From NCBI RefSeq assembly GCF_037893015.1, contig NC_133658.1, forward strand, positions 254,515,826 through 254,579,825: a stretch of 64,000 bases of DNA, in the 5' to 3' direction. Position numbers and translations under genes: made by a program. Origin of the DNA: Macrotis lagotis. Taxonomy: Eukaryota > Chordata > Mammalia > Peramelemorphia > Peramelidae. Of the stretch, positions 35,770-50,700 are shown piece after piece (the first letter of the stretch is position 1; each line of letters begins with the position of its first letter). The notes beneath the pieces were generated by a model, which worked only from the letters and a program-made list of their open reading frames with translations, was not told the origin of the DNA and ran no database searches.

Positions 35770-38700
35770 CTGCACTCTCTGTGTATCTGTGCATGCATAT
35801 ATGTAACTAAGAGAGACAGAAACAGAGATGGACAGACACATGAATAGAAACAAAGATAGAAAAGAGAGACAAAGTAAAAAAAGAGAAACAAAGAGAGATG
35901 AGCCACATATTCTACACTGCAGTGCCTTTCCAAGGCACTCCATGATCAACCTCAATCCTTTGCCTGTTACTTTTGTCTCATATTTACTATAGGAAAGCTC
36001 TTTAACCAGAGGTCAGCACCATACAGTAAAGAGTGTTGGATTTGCAATCAAAGAACTTGCCTCTGACACTACCAGTATGAGGGTAACTTACCCTCCCTGG
36101 ACCTCAGTTTCTTCATCAATAATATGGGAAGACTTACTCATGGGGGAGGAGAGTGATTTCTTCATTATGATTCAAATTCCTTTCATTTAAGTCTATTTTT
36201 GCCTCTCCACCATTTAACCAAAGCCTGGCAAATGATACAAATGGACTGGGACAGTGATATCATTGGCATGGGGAACTTTCAAGGAAGGAAATTCCCTCAC
36301 TTGAAGTATGTCCATGTCTTCTCTCCCACTTACCTAGACCAGTGGGAGGTTAAAGATCACAAAGACAGGATGTGTCAGAGGTAAGACTTGCACTAGGGTC
36401 TTAGTGACTTGAAGGCCAGCTCACTGTAGCACAGATTAAACATTTAACTAATATTTTCTCATTGATCATCTGGCCTAGGGGATTTCTAGGTTTCCCTCTA
36501 TTCAAGACTCCCACAATCCTAAGATTTTATGAAGAACAATTGTAAGTTTTTATAAATTTTGTTACAAAGCCTAGGTTCTGTCTCTAAAACAATTTTCTTC
36601 ATCTGATTACCTGAGTCTTCCAATGGTCCCCTTTTGGCAAAATGAAAAGACCTCATTCATTTCTTTCAAAACCAATGCTCACTACTTGTTGTTTTTTTGG
36701 GGGGTAGAGGTGGTAGAGATATTGGTGTTAAGTGACTTGCCCAGGTTCAAACAGCTAGTAATATAGCAAATTCAAACTCAGGGCCTCCTGATTCCAGGGC
36801 TGCCAAGTATCACTGAGTTTTAAACAAATCACTATCAAATGCAACCAAAGAGAAGAATTAATTTATTTCCTAATGTTGAAAACCCATAAAGTTACCCTAA
36901 TCCAGCTATCAGGTAAAATGTTTTAGTTTTCATATCAGAGAAAAGGCAATTCTCCATCATGATTTTCAAAAAAAAATTTTTTCATGAATTCATAGAAACA
37001 TATGGACAATGGAGAATTAAGCTCATCAAGCCAAGATTCTCTACGTGCATTCAGTGATGACAGATTAATTTCCAAATGATTAAAAACACAGCTTTGTCCA
37101 GCTCAATACCTAAGTTAATGTAAATTAAAAGCACAGATGTGGAGTATGACTAACCAAACCAGCTGTTTGGATTTAAAGAATTTTGATGAGAATGAATTTG
37201 AGATTTCCCCATTCTGACTTCTCCTGCCCCCTAAATGGGTAAGAGACAGTACAGTGCAATGGGGAGATGACTTAGATGGAAACAGAAGACTTGGGCTTGA
37301 GTCCTGGCTTTGATATTTCCTGGCTTATATGACCCAGGACAAGTCACAAACTGAATCTTAGTTTTTTGGCTGTAAAATTGGAATAATAAAATTCATACTA
37401 TCACAAAAATGATGGGAAAAAATGCTTTCATAAACATACACACACACACACACACACACACAGAGACATCTGTGATGTGTATGCATATTGCATATGTATA
37501 TATTCACATGTATGTACACATATATGCACATTGTGTGTATATATAGATAACATTTTGTGAATTTTACAAAAATAAAAGCTACCACAAATGAGTAACAAAT
37601 CATAATATTAACAAATGTGATAAATACTTATTAAGCATGCACAAACTTGCTAAGTAATATACTCTCCTAAAAACATATTAGGGTAGAAGGGAAACTGAAC
37701 TATCACATACATTAGGTAAAAACTAACAATTTTCTATTTGAAGGACAATATGACGTTCACATAGAACACAATTATAAATCATAATGCCACTTCTACAAAA
37801 TGTCCCACAAATTACTGCATTTAATTCCTTCTAAGAGGGGAAGGCAAGCTGTAATATCCTCTTTAAAAAGTGAAGTTCTCTAGTAGTATAATGACATATT
37901 CAGAAGCTTTATTGGACAGGGTAGATTTGAGGTCTAGTGACTGCTAGTCCCCTATTTTTTTCTCAGCTAGTCATGGATATTACAATTTAAATTCCCAAAG
38001 AGATTAGGCAACAAATGACTGGATGACTACACTTGCCCTCTTCTCCTCATTGGTTTAAGAAGGGAATTTTTGGTGGACTGTTCATTGCTAAACTCCTAGA
38101 GTTATCTTAAACTTTCTTCAAGTGCTAGCTTTCCCTCTTAGACTGACCCTGCAATGGGGCTTGAAAGCTAAGCCAGGTAACTGCAGCTTCCCTTTGGTGG
38201 GCCATTTTTTCTCAGTAGCAATTCTCAACTATTATTATATTAGATAATAATTATTATTCCCATTTAACTTATAAGGAAACAGGAAACTGGAGTTAATATA
38301 ACCAGCTCAGGATTAACTACCAGAGATGAAATTCAAATTCAGGTCTTACTGCACAGGATTCCAATGACTTTTCACATAGTTTATATGCTTCCATATATGG
38401 GTGGGGGGGCTTCATATTAGACATGACCCTTACATTCTTAAAGTGTCTATGGTTCCCAACCACTGACAAAGAGATTCATGACATCTTCTTTGACAGTGTA
38501 ACTGTTCCTCTTCCATTAACACAGGATCTAACACCTTCACCCCTTTATCTTCGTGAACTACTGTAACTGAAAATTTTCCTTACTGGCTAATCTTGCACAG
38601 GTTAGGCAGTAGACACACAATCTGTGGCTAGGTCTAAAAACTAAGCCTAGTATTCACATAATGCCCTTAATACTTACAAATCCCCAGCCACTAAGTCAAT

Positions 38701-41700
38701 CATTCACTCAACATACAGGTATCGAGTATGTGTGATACACAAGACACAAAAGAGAAGGCCCCAAGGTTTTGTTTACCTGCATGGTGCTGATACAGAGACT
38801 TCTATGGATAACAAATTGACTGAGGGCAGCTGAACGTTTGTAACTGTTCCTTCCATGAACCATAAGTAACCGGCCCAGATGTTTAAATTGAGTGACAGAG
38901 AAATCTGCAGCAAGAGATGCTTGTTTTCCTTCCTAAAATCCAATGAAATTGAGCACCATTAGAGTACAAGAGGTCAGGGTAAGAACTTTTTTTTAATTAA
39001 AAAAACAAGACATTCTTTGGAAACCTTTGAGAGACTTCAATGAAGAAACCCTAATTCTTTGGTTTCAAGCTACACATGGTAGGTGGTCCAACTTGGAAGT
39101 TCAGCTTAAGAAGCAGAGGTAATTTAAATAAAAACATTCTGAATTACAAGTCAATTACAATTTGGGGGGATAACTAGATACAGCAATAAATGTTAAGTGG
39201 TTGAGCCAACCCCAGAACTTGTAGTTGAATGTACCAAATCCTCTAAGGATAATGCATTTTTTTAAACAAAATTCAATACCTTGTGAGTTAGTTCAATTTT
39301 TCCCAAAGGAAAAATAGGTTCTTCTCAGATGTAAAACTCTTCTTGCCCTTTGATCCAGTGATCTTACTAATATATTATGCCTACCTGAAGATTGTTGTCA
39401 AGCAAAGGGAAAAAGAAAGTTCTAACTATATAAAATTATTCTTAAGATTATTATTTTAGGAAACTGGAAGTAATCCATGAGTCCACGATTGGAGTGTGAC
39501 TAAAAAAATTTTAGTACATAAGAAATGGAAAATATGAATAATAAAGAAATATGGTTTATATAAAGTTTTGTGAAGAAAGATTCAGGATAGAGATTGGACC
39601 TATAATTTCACTCACAAGAACTGCTGGGTAAGGCAACTCATTACCAATGCAGGATGGCAACTTCATCTTAGAGAGCTGCCTAGCACAATGCCAAGTTAAG
39701 TGACAGGTCCAGGGTCACATAGTCAGTTTGTGTCAGAGGCAAGACTTGAACCCAGGTTCTCCTGGCTCCTAGGCTAGCTCTCAATCCATTATTATATCAT
39801 ATCGCCCCTTGCAAAGCAGTCAAACCAACAATAAGCAAAAGCACTAACATTGGCATAAGTAATAATTGTTATTAACAATAATAGGGACTACTATAATGAA
39901 TAGCAACAAAATCTGGAAAAATAAAGAACCAAAAAGTTCAGAAGAAGGTAAAGAGAAATACATGGGACAGCTGATGCTACTTAAAGTTAATCAGACTTTA
40001 GGGATTTCATTGAAATAAGGATCTTCTGCTAAAAAATTCTTTTCTATCAATATGTTCATTTATTCTGCAGTTTATAATCTCATAGAATTGTCTGGGGAGC
40101 AAGATATTAAATTATTTACCCAAGATCACATAGCATGTGTCACATGACAAACTTCAATCCAGTTATTCCCAGCTCAAAAAGCAATAACTAATCTATTCAC
40201 TTGCCAAAAATATACACTAAAAAAAAGAAATTGTAAAGAGCAGAAGCAAAAGTTTTCAGGTATAATTTTTATTATTAATAGAAGATTCAAAAATTTATGT
40301 TTGATAATGATTAATAAGTGCAATTTTTTAAAAAAGAGTAAGACTCCCCTTATCTCACCAAGGATAGAAGTACAGGGGTTACTCACAGGACCAAATCCCA
40401 CTACCAAATGGAATGGAAGATTTGACCTACTCTGCTTCTGACTTGGGTCAATTTATTTCATTCTTAGGCAACTCAGTGTCCCTCACAACTGGGGGCTAAT
40501 CATATTGAAGTGTAACTTACCTAGTGAACTTGCTTAATAACTTACTAATGAAAATCCAAAAACGTATGAAAATAGTTAACACTGACACTGAATCATAAGG
40601 AATGATGTAGCCTATTTCAGAAATAACTCCAGGAAAATCATTAAAAAACATTTTCAATAATTGGTATTTCAAGGAATAAATTTTAAACATATGGAAAATA
40701 TATTAATGTGGCTGTTTCATTTTTCAAAAATAGTGGATAAATCTTTTTACAGATTTTATTGTATTCTAAATTTCCCAATAATTTCTAAGTGGACTTTTAA
40801 ATGGAACTTAAGAAGAAAAATGAATGAAGGGATCAAGATTATAGCATCAGGCAATACAACAAAGCTGGAAGGGCAAGAAGTCCAAGTTCCTCATTTTTCA
40901 GATGAGAAAACCAAGGCAGAGGGAAGTTAAGTAACTTGCCTAGCAACTAAGTTTCTGCAACAAGATTAGAACTCAGATTTTTCTAACTTTTCTAATTTGC
41001 CCTATATCCCAGTGCCACATCTCTCTACCTCTCAAGATGTACAGAACCTCTGAAAATCAGCAATAACATCCTTAATACCCTGACAAATCAGCTACAGAAA
41101 GATTCAGTGAACCAAACCAAAAAATTCTCTCTTCTTTTATTCACTCACTCACCTTTCCTTCTACCCCTACACCACAATCAGATTCTTGAATCATGCTTAC
41201 GTCATTGCCTCCATCACCTGCAAACAGAAACAAAAGATGGAGATTTGGGGATGGTCAAAAAACAGGGCTCTCATGCCCATAACAAGGAAAATAGTTTACA
41301 CTATACTTCAAGGTTTATTTTACATATTTTACCTTGTCTGATCTTTAAAACAACCCTGTGAGGAAATTGAGTCGAAGACAGATGAAATGATTTGCCCAAG
41401 GTCATACTAAAAAAGCATTTAAGGCACACTATTAAGTTACTAAGTGTCTAAGGCAGAATTTGGACTTCCTGACTCAGAGGTCAGCCCTCTATTCATTTTA
41501 TCACCTAGCTGCTTCTATTTGTTAACAAGAGGCCTTGTTCAAAATGTCGATCCAATATTCTTCACCAAATTAAAATATAAGCCTAAAAATGACAAATCAG
41601 AGTTTTGTAAATATTTTTCCTAAGTTGTTTGGTCTTAAGCACAAACTGAACCAAGTTTTTCTTTCTCATAAAGGGAAATATTTAAAGAGCAAAACAAGAA

Positions 41701-44700
41701 ATTGAGGGGTCAAAAAAAATGAAATTGAGGGGTGAAAATTTGGATGCTGAAAAGTATCTGGATGCCCAGGCATAAATTCAGTCTATTAACCAATTAGAGG
41801 GAATCTGATAGTCCTTTAAATGGTTTGGTATCAGTATTATTCTCCCACCAACCTTAAAAGTTTGAGCAGCAAAATGTTGGAAATAATAATAGCTGAATAT
41901 GAATTTCTCTAATACATTATAATTCCTTGTAGCACTTACTTTAAAATAAGCTTTTGAAGTAAATAGTTAAATATTATCCTTACTTTATACATGTGGAAAC
42001 TGAGGCTTCAGAAATGAGTTACAGTTCAAATTCTTCATGATGCTCTGATATTCTCACTTTCCCTACTCCCTCCCAACACACCATCTTCCTCCTTAAACCA
42101 GATATATCACCTTATATTAATTTTGCAGCTCTAATGTATCAATCAAGGAAAATTGGATATTATCATTATCTTAGTTGATATCTTCCAATAGACTAAGTTC
42201 TACAGGGGTAAGAATTGTTTCTTATTGGGATTTTCCCAATACCTGGTACACTCCTTTGCACACCCTAAGTGTATTTTGGATATGTACTGAATGAGAAAAT
42301 AAAGCAAGTTTGCCACAAGACCCATAGCTAATAATGGTAGAGAAGCTTGGGCTTAAACCTCAGTGTTCTGAATACATCATGCTGCCTCTTTAGATAAAAG
42401 AAGCTGACTAGAATAGAATCTAAAGACATAAAAATTCCTACCTACTGCACAGGTGAGTTTTCCTGTCCGTTCCTGGAGCAGGCGTACAATCTGGGCTTTC
42501 TGGGTGGGGGCACAGCGACAGCACACCACTGCCGGACACTGGCAGGCCAATTCCATGAACTCATACTCATAATATTTCAGACACACCTGAATTAGGAGAA
42601 CATGGAATAGTGCAGACAAGATTACCTCTCAAATACAATTCACAACAAAACCAGAACCACCAGTTATACTTATGTCTCTTGGTCCTTGTTATTTCCAAGG
42701 ACTACTTAGCCTACCTCCAAGGAGTCTCCAGAGATAACCAGGGCACAGTCATGTTTCCTGCGGAATGCATTCAACTCCAAATGTGCTTCTCCCCGGTTAG
42801 TCACCTGGAAAAAAAATGAAGAGGGGGAAGAGAAGTGGCTAGTAAAACAAGCACTTTTATCCTGAAATATCAATGCTAGCCATCCCTACATGATCAGGCA
42901 TGATTTCCTGGTATGTTCTCTGGGCCTCTGTTTCTCCATTTGCAAAGTGGGAATGATAATATCCCAATTATTTCCTTATAGGATTGTTGTAGAGATCACA
43001 TGAAGTAATATATGCAAAATCTGAAAATTCTGTGTAAATGTGGGCTATCAATTAAATCCAATCCAGGAAAGCATTGTCCTGAGTGGAGAAAATATGAAGA
43101 AAGTTAAAAAACAAAAGCAAAAACCCAAAATCAAAGAACCACCACCTGCCCTCAAGGAGCTTAAAGTCACCTAGAATAGTGAGGATGGATTTGCACACAT
43201 TAATAGGTATTTATAGACACAATAATTTGAGAAAGAAGAAACTAAAAACTAAGGTACCAGAAAAGACTTCCTATATTCAGCATAATGCTTTGTTTCATTA
43301 ATTGTTAAGAGTTTATCTTCCTCAGACTGCAAATGATTCAGAGTACATTTACAGATAAGAGTATCTAGTTCCAAAAAGATAATTTAGTCTTGCAGTAATA
43401 GTGGAAAACATTTAGAGCAACTCCAAATTCAGGACTTCTGGCTCTGATTCAATTAAGGAGGATTTACAAATCCTTGCTCAAGCACAAACTTGCTTTTCCC
43501 TGCCTCTTTAATTCAAAGCCAAGTTGTTAGCATACGAAAGTCTACAAAGAATCTTCTAGTGGTTTAGCACAAGCAGAGGAAACTTCACTGGTCTCTGGAG
43601 GAATAGAGAATCCACATCTGTGATTTCATCAGTGTGGAGAAATCCCTGTGAGAAAATCCTTCCATGATGCAGAATGCCGATTAACTTAGTCATGAGAGAA
43701 CTACATGGGACCCCAAAAAATCATATGATTTGGTCCCAGCCACATAGGACCAGTATGGCTCAGAGGAAGGACCAAAAATCCAGGTTTTCTTGACCACAAG
43801 GTCAGGCTGTCTCAATCTTTTTACTTCTCTAGACAACTACCTCTCTGATAATTTCAATAGGGATTATAAATATAGAGTTTCACATCAGTACACTGATAAA
43901 CCCAGTGAATGGATAAACCTATTAAAATTCTAAATCCTAGGATACTGCCATCAACACACAAATCAGTTCCCATATATAATAGCGTAGTTGGCTCCCTGCC
44001 ACAAGACACAGGATCACCACCACCAGACCCAAAGCTGCAGCTGAAGGACCAGGACATGCCATACCTGGTTGAGAGATCCAAACTTTTGTGTGCTGCTTGG
44101 ACATGCAAGTCAAAAATGAAATTGAAATATGTTTTCAACAGTTTACATAATGTTGTCTTTATTTTATATAAATGTGATTGGCTATCACTTTACATTTCTG
44201 CACGCTTATGAGCCTTTTGTGTTTAAAATCACTGCAGTCACTGGCCCTGGAGGAGGACCTGAGTTCAAATTCAGCCTCAGACACTTAATAATTGCCTAGC
44301 TGTGTGAACCTGGGCAAGTCATTTGACCCCATTGCCTTAAATAAATAAATTTTTAAAAAATTAAAATAAAATCACTGCAGTGTACCTCATCCCCAGGTCA
44401 CAGAGTACCTTTTTCTAGAAGGAATTCTGTTATCTACTTTGGGAGAGGTTCTAAACATGAATTACGATGTTTTAGAGCTTTCTTCAAAAATACTTTAGGA
44501 TAGGGGCAGCTAGGTGGTGCAGTGGATAGAGCACCGGCCCTGGAGTCAGGAGTACCTGGGTTCAAATCTAACCTCAGACACTTAATAATTACCTAGCTGT
44601 GTGGCCTTGGGCAAGCCACTTAACCCCATTGCCTTGCAGAAAAAAAAAATACTTTAGGATAGGGTCAGTGAACCAGAGAACCAGAGAGAATTCTGACCCT

Positions 44701-47700
44701 TCTCCTTGGGGTCAGGTCCCCTGGAAAGGAACCTAGTCCACATTATTCCAGAGCCAAAGTCTCTTGCCAAGAAAGGGACCCCTGGGCAACGGGTTAAAAT
44801 AATTTCTCTATAATGTGTATGCATTTATGCATGTGACAGAAAGAGCAAGTGAGAAGGAGAGAAGAAAAAAGAAGAGAGAGAAGAAGAGTTAAAGAGAAAA
44901 AGGAAAAGAGCTTAAAAGAGAAAGAGAAAGAAAAGGAAAAAAGAAAGAGAAATATCACAATGTACTAGAAAGAACCTAAGATTTGTGACCTAATGATAAA
45001 GCTATTCTGAACTCTCTGAAGTGGTGAAAATCCTTCACTTTCAATCCATTTCAGCACCTAGTTCCAGGTACCACTTAATTCTACTTAAGCCAATTAAACC
45101 AATTTTCTAATATGCTAGGGTTTTTGTATTTTGGGGGGGGAGGGATGGGAGCATCAATCAGTCCTGTTTGATTATTCATGACCCCATTTGGGGTAAAGAT
45201 ACTGTAGTGGTTTGCCATTTGCTTCTCCAGTTCATTTGACATATGAGGAAACTGAGGCAAACAGGGTTAAGTGACTTGCCCAGAATCACTAAGTTAGTAA
45301 ATATCTGAAGCTGTACCAAAGTCCTCCTGACTCCAGGGCTGGTTTTCTATCCATCTAGCCACCCCAAAATTAGCTCTAACTAATCCTCCTTAACTCTTTT
45401 CTCTTACTCCTAGTGCCCTACCAGGAGATTCAGCATATCCTCTGGAGGCCAGACTTACCACGTTCTGCATAGTCTTAACACAGAGAACACTCACCAATCT
45501 AAAAATATGGATGTCCTGGTTCCTGGTTACCAGATGTGCATTCTTGGCTGTACATGTGGCTGTCTCCAGTTTGTCCCCTGTCAGCATCCAAACCTGAAAT
45601 TAAAACATAGAAAGGACTCATGTTAGTTCGTTTTTGAGGCTGCCTGCGTCAGCTGAGTTTACAAGAATGCTAAGCTAAACCTGATCTATTCAATTTTCTT
45701 GCTTCAGAACATGCTGTTTGAAAGGGCTTCACCACAGGAGATGCCCCAATTCATGAGTCTGGGAGCTGGGGAGCTTCCCATAATAAGGACTGTTTGTTTG
45801 CAGGGATAGCCCCACATTAGCAAGCACAGCGTTGTTCTGGTTCAAGCTGTCAAGGCAGGGAGGAGGGGCTATGATGAAAAGGTCTGACTGTCTAAAAAAT
45901 GTTTCCTCCATATCCCTGCCATTATAAAAATAACTCTCTACATCATTCTTTAACAACCTTTTGCAGGGGGGAGAAGGCCTGAATGTCCCAGTTTGATAGA
46001 GTGGAGATAACTTTGGACCTGGAAACAGAGAGTTTGCACCTATCACTTAGGAACTGTCTGCTTAAATAAGTCAATTCTCTCTGAGCCTCAGTTTCCACAT
46101 CTGAAAAATAGGAGTGATATTACTATCTGTATCTCAAATGGTTCTTGTGAAGTGCCAAATTACTTTAAAATCATATAGTATTATTGCTGGTAATGGGGAT
46201 AAGCTAGAAGAATTCCCAATAAGATCAGGGGGAACCAGGGCAGCTAGGTGGTATAGTGAATATAGCACCAGCCCTGGAGTCAGAAGGACCTGAATTCAAA
46301 TCCAGTCTCAGACTCTAATTACCTAGCTATGAGGCCTTGGGCAAGTCACTTAACACCATTGGCTCACAAAAATCAAAAAAAAAAAAAAGGTCAGGGGGGA
46401 AACAAGGATGCCCATTATCACCATTATTATTCAATATCATATTAGAAATATTAGCTCTAGCACTAAGAGAAGAAAAAGAAATTGAAGGAATTAGAATAAG
46501 TAATGAAGGAACAAAACTCTAAATCTTCGCAAATAATATAATGGCATATTTAGGGAACTCTAGAAAATCATCTTAAAAACTATTTGAAAGGGGGCAGCTA
46601 GGTAGTACAGTGGATAGAGCACTGGCCATGGAGTCAGGAGTACCTGGGTTCAAATCTGGCCTCAGACACTTAATAATTAACTAGCTGTGTGGCCTTGGGC
46701 AAGCCACTTAACCCGATTTGCCTTGCAAAAACCTAAAAAAAAAAAAAAACTATTTGAAGGGCAGCCAAGTGTCACAGTGGACAGGAATACTTGAGTCTGG
46801 CTTCAGACATTTAATAATTACCTGTGATCTTGGGCAAGTCATTTAACCTCGTTGCCTTGCAAAAATCAAAAACAAAAGCAAAAAACAAAAAAAAAGCTAT
46901 TTGAAGCAATTAACAACTTTAGCAAAATTCAGGATATAAAATAAACACACATAAGTCATCAGCATTTCTATATATTGCCAATAAAACACAGCAACAAGAG
47001 ATAGAAAGAGAAATTCCATTTAAAGTAAATATAGACAGCATAAAATATTTGGGAATCCACCTGTCAACTTTTCACATAAATTAGATCTAAATAACTGGGC
47101 AAATGTCATTTGCTTATGGGTAGGCCAAATTAATATGAAAAAATGACAATTCTACCTAAATTCAGTGCCATACAATCAAATTTCCCCCAAAAAAAATTTA
47201 GTTTAAGCTAGAAAAAAATTACAATTAAATTCATATGGAACCATAAAAGGTCAAGAACATCAAAGGAATTAATGAAAAAGTCTCAAAGGATGATAGTCTA
47301 GTCATACCAGATCTAAAATTATATTATAAAGCATCAGTCATCAAAACTGTGTGGCACTGGTTAAGAAATAAAGTGGGGGTGGGGGGCAGCTAGGTGGCGT
47401 AGTAGATAAAGCACCAGCCTTGGAGTCAGGAGTACCTGGGTTCAAATCCGTTCTCAGACACTTTATAATTACCTAGCTGTGTGGCCTTGGGCAAGCCACT
47501 TAACCCCACTTGCCTCTCAAAAACCTTAAAAAAAAAAAAAGAAAGAAAAAGAAGAAATAAAGTGGTGGATCAGTAAAATAAATGCAAAAGAAACTTCAGT
47601 AAATGACTATACTGCTGTTTGAGAAACCCAAAAATGTCCAGCTTCTGGGATAAGAACTCACTCTTTGATAAAAACTTCTGGGAAAACTGGAATATAGAAT

Positions 47701-50700
47701 GACAAAATTAGGTATAGACTAACATTCATACCCTCTATCAAGACAAGGTTGAAACAGATACAGGACTTAGACATAAATCATAAGCCAATTAGGAGAATAA
47801 GAAATAGTTTACCTATCAGATCTATGGAAAGGGGAGCAATTTGTGATCAAAGAAGAGATAGAAAACATTATAAAATGCAAAATGAATAATTTCAATTACA
47901 TTAAATTGAAAAGTTTTTGCACAAATAAACCCAACACAACCAAGATTAAAAGGAAGACAATAATTTGGGAAACAATTTTGATAACTAGTGTTTGACAAAA
48001 GACCAATTTCTAAAATATATAGAGAACTGAGTCAAATTTATAATACAAGTAATTTCCCAAGTGACAAATGGTCAAAGGGATATGAAAAGACAACTCTCAG
48101 ATGAAAAAAATTGAAGTTATCTATAGTCATATGAAAAATTCTAAATCATTATTGCTCTAAATCATTACTGATAAAAACAACTTTGAGGTACCACCTCACA
48201 CCTATCAGACCAGTCAATTTGACTAAAAAGGAAAATGACCAATGTTCAAAGGGATGTGGGAAAACTGGGACACTAATGCATTGTTGCTGGAGTTGTGAAC
48301 TAATCCAACCTTTCTGAAGAGCAATTTGGAATTATGCCTAAAGGGCAGTAAAACTATGCAAAACCCATTGATTCAATAATACCACTACTAGGTCTGTAAC
48401 CCAAAGAGATCATGAAAAAAGGTAGAAAACTCACATATGCAAAAATATTTATAGCAACTCTTTTCATAGTGGCAAAGAATTGGAAATTGTAGATGCCCAT
48501 CAAGAGGGGAATGGCTGAACAAACTGTGGTATGTGAATGTGATGGAGTACTATCGTTCTATAAGAAATCATGAGGGATGGGATTCAGAAAAACCTGAAAA
48601 GTCTTGCATGAACAGAAGTTGATTGATTTAACAACAACGCTGGGTAACGCTCAACTATGATTGACTTGTTCATTTCAGCAGTACAATAATCAAAGACAAT
48701 TCTAAAAGACTTGTGACAGAAAATATCATCCATATCAGAGAAGGAATGAAACAATAACTTTAGCAAAATTCAGGATATAAAATAAACACACATAAATCAT
48801 CAGCATTTCTATATATTGCCAATAAAACACAGCAGCAAGAGATAGAAAGAGAAATTCCATCTAAAGTAAATTTAGACAGCATAAAATACTTGGGGAATTC
48901 CACCTGCCAAGGAAAAATCAGAAACTATATGAACTATATGATAAACCATATGATAAAAACACCTTTGAGGTACCACCTCACACCTATCAGATTGGTCAAT
49001 TTGACTAAAAAGAAAAATGATCAATGTTGTAAGGGATGTGGGAAAACTGGGACACTAATACATTGTTGCTGGAGTTGTGAATTGATCAAACCTTTCTGAA
49101 GAGCAAGCAGACCAAAGTTCGCCATCTTCAGGTTTTTTTTTTAATTTTAGAAAGGTTTTATTTATTTTGATTTTCATAATTTTCCCCCCAATCTCACTTC
49201 CCTCCCCCACCCCCCCACAGAAAGCAGTTTGCTAGTCTTTACATCATTCCCATAGTATGGATTGATCTAAATTGAATGTGTGAGAGGGAAATCATATCCT
49301 TAAGGAAGAAACATATAGTATGAGATCTAGCAGAATTACATAATAAGACAACATTTTTTTAAAATTAAAGGTAATAGTCCTTGGTCTTGTTCAAACTCCA
49401 CAATTCTTTCTCAGGATACAGATAGCATTCTCCATCACAGACACCCCAAAATTGTGCCTGCTTGCTTCCCTGTCAGTATGAGCAAGTCCATTAAGGTTGA
49501 TCATCACTCCCATGGTGCTGTTAGGGTGTATAATGTTCTTCTGGTTCTGCTCATCTCACTCAGCATCAGTTCATGAAAATCCTTCCAGGTTTCCCTTAAT
49601 TCCCATCCCTCCTAGTTTCTAATAGAACAATAGTGTTCTATCACATACATATACCACAGCTTGTTAAGCCATTCCCCAACTGATGGACTTTCCTTCAGTT
49701 TCCATTTCTTTGCCACCACAAACAGAGCTGCTATGAACATTTGTGTACAGGTGATGTTCTTACCCTTTTTCACAATCTCTTCAAGGGTATAGACCCAGTA
49801 GTAGTATTGCTGGATCAAAGGGTATGCACATTTTTGCCCTTTAGGCATAATTCCAAATTGCTCTCCAAAAAGGTTGGATGAGTTCAGCTACACCAACAAT
49901 ATATTAGTGTCTCAGATTTCCCACATCCTTTCCAACATTGATCATTGTCCTTTCTAGTCTTCAGTTTTTAAAGGTTGTTTCATGCATTATTTTTTCTCTA
50001 ATTTTGATTTGATTCTTATTTCACAACATGATTAATATGAATCTATGTTTAGAATATAAATTTTGGTTATACATACACAGTCTATATAAGTTTGCTTTCT
50101 GTCCCCAGGAGGTAGGAGAGAAGGGAGGTAAAGAAAAATGCAAAACTTAAAACTGCAAAAAAAAAAAAATGATTAGTAAAAACTATCATTGTCTGAAGTT
50201 GGAAAAATTAAATACTGAAATTTAAATTAAATTAAAACTAAATTTAAAATTTTAATTAAACTAAATTAAATGATTGCTTAAAACTACCATTCCATGTAAT
50301 TTAAATAATAAAGAAAACATTTTTTCAAAAGAAAAAGAAATATTTGTACTACTGACATTCAACCTTGGTTAGGTCATCTAATTGTCTGGGAAACTTTACA
50401 AATTAACAAGTGAAAATAACAATTTGATTATTTGATTAAACTACTGCTTCCTATGCCATTTGAGTCTAGGAATAGGATAAGAAAATAGTCCTGGGGGCAG
50501 CTAGGTGGTGCAGTGGATAGAGCACCGGCCCTGGAGTCAGGAATACCTGAGTTCAAATCCAGCCTCAGATACTTAATAATTACCTAGCTGTGTGGCCTTG
50601 GACAAGCCACTTAACCCCATTGCCTAGCAAAAACCTAAAAAGAAAAATAGTCCTGGAGCAGGGTCAGAAGTATGGGGCACTCAAAAAGATGAAATAATAG

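Larger units (their letters stand above)
35351..38776 (-). other. ATP9A intron E8-E9
   Basis: 3.4 kb with a (TG)n run (35731-35767), a purine-rich tract (35805-35905), MIR-like fragments (36010-36140 and 37245-37405 forward; 38225-38385 reverse), a SINE fragment (36690-36805 reverse) and a (CA)n run (37436-37462). No exon. Confidence 0.8.
42805..45494 (-). other. ATP9A intron E4-E5
   Basis: 2.7 kb. MIR-like fragments (42900-43060 forward; about 43690-43850 reverse), two SINEs, a purine tract and a MAR1 (listed separately). No exon. Confidence 0.8.
46186..48748 (+). mobile_element. Old L1 (copy A), ORF2 remnant with four SINE insertions
   Basis: Begins in the reverse transcriptase region ([19 protein letters not shown], the L1 RT motif, at 46390-46450) and runs through the thumb region to the ORF2 C-terminus ('GMGKLGH' frame, broken) and part of the 3' UTR. 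Frames are broken by many stops. SINEs sit at 46236-46388, 46590-46744, 46760-46890 and 47377-47551. Confidence 0.82.

Noticed and set aside
43854..44211. Overlapping open frames of 94 and 100 codons on opposite strands in an ATP9A intron
   Set aside because: No recognisable domain, no splice sites that would join ATP9A in phase, and no homology that I can recognise.
44506..44644. tRNA gene suggested by A- and B-box-like motifs
   Set aside because: The tRNA-like head belongs to a SINE with an A-tail and a 20-bp target duplication; the same applies to all similar copies in the window.
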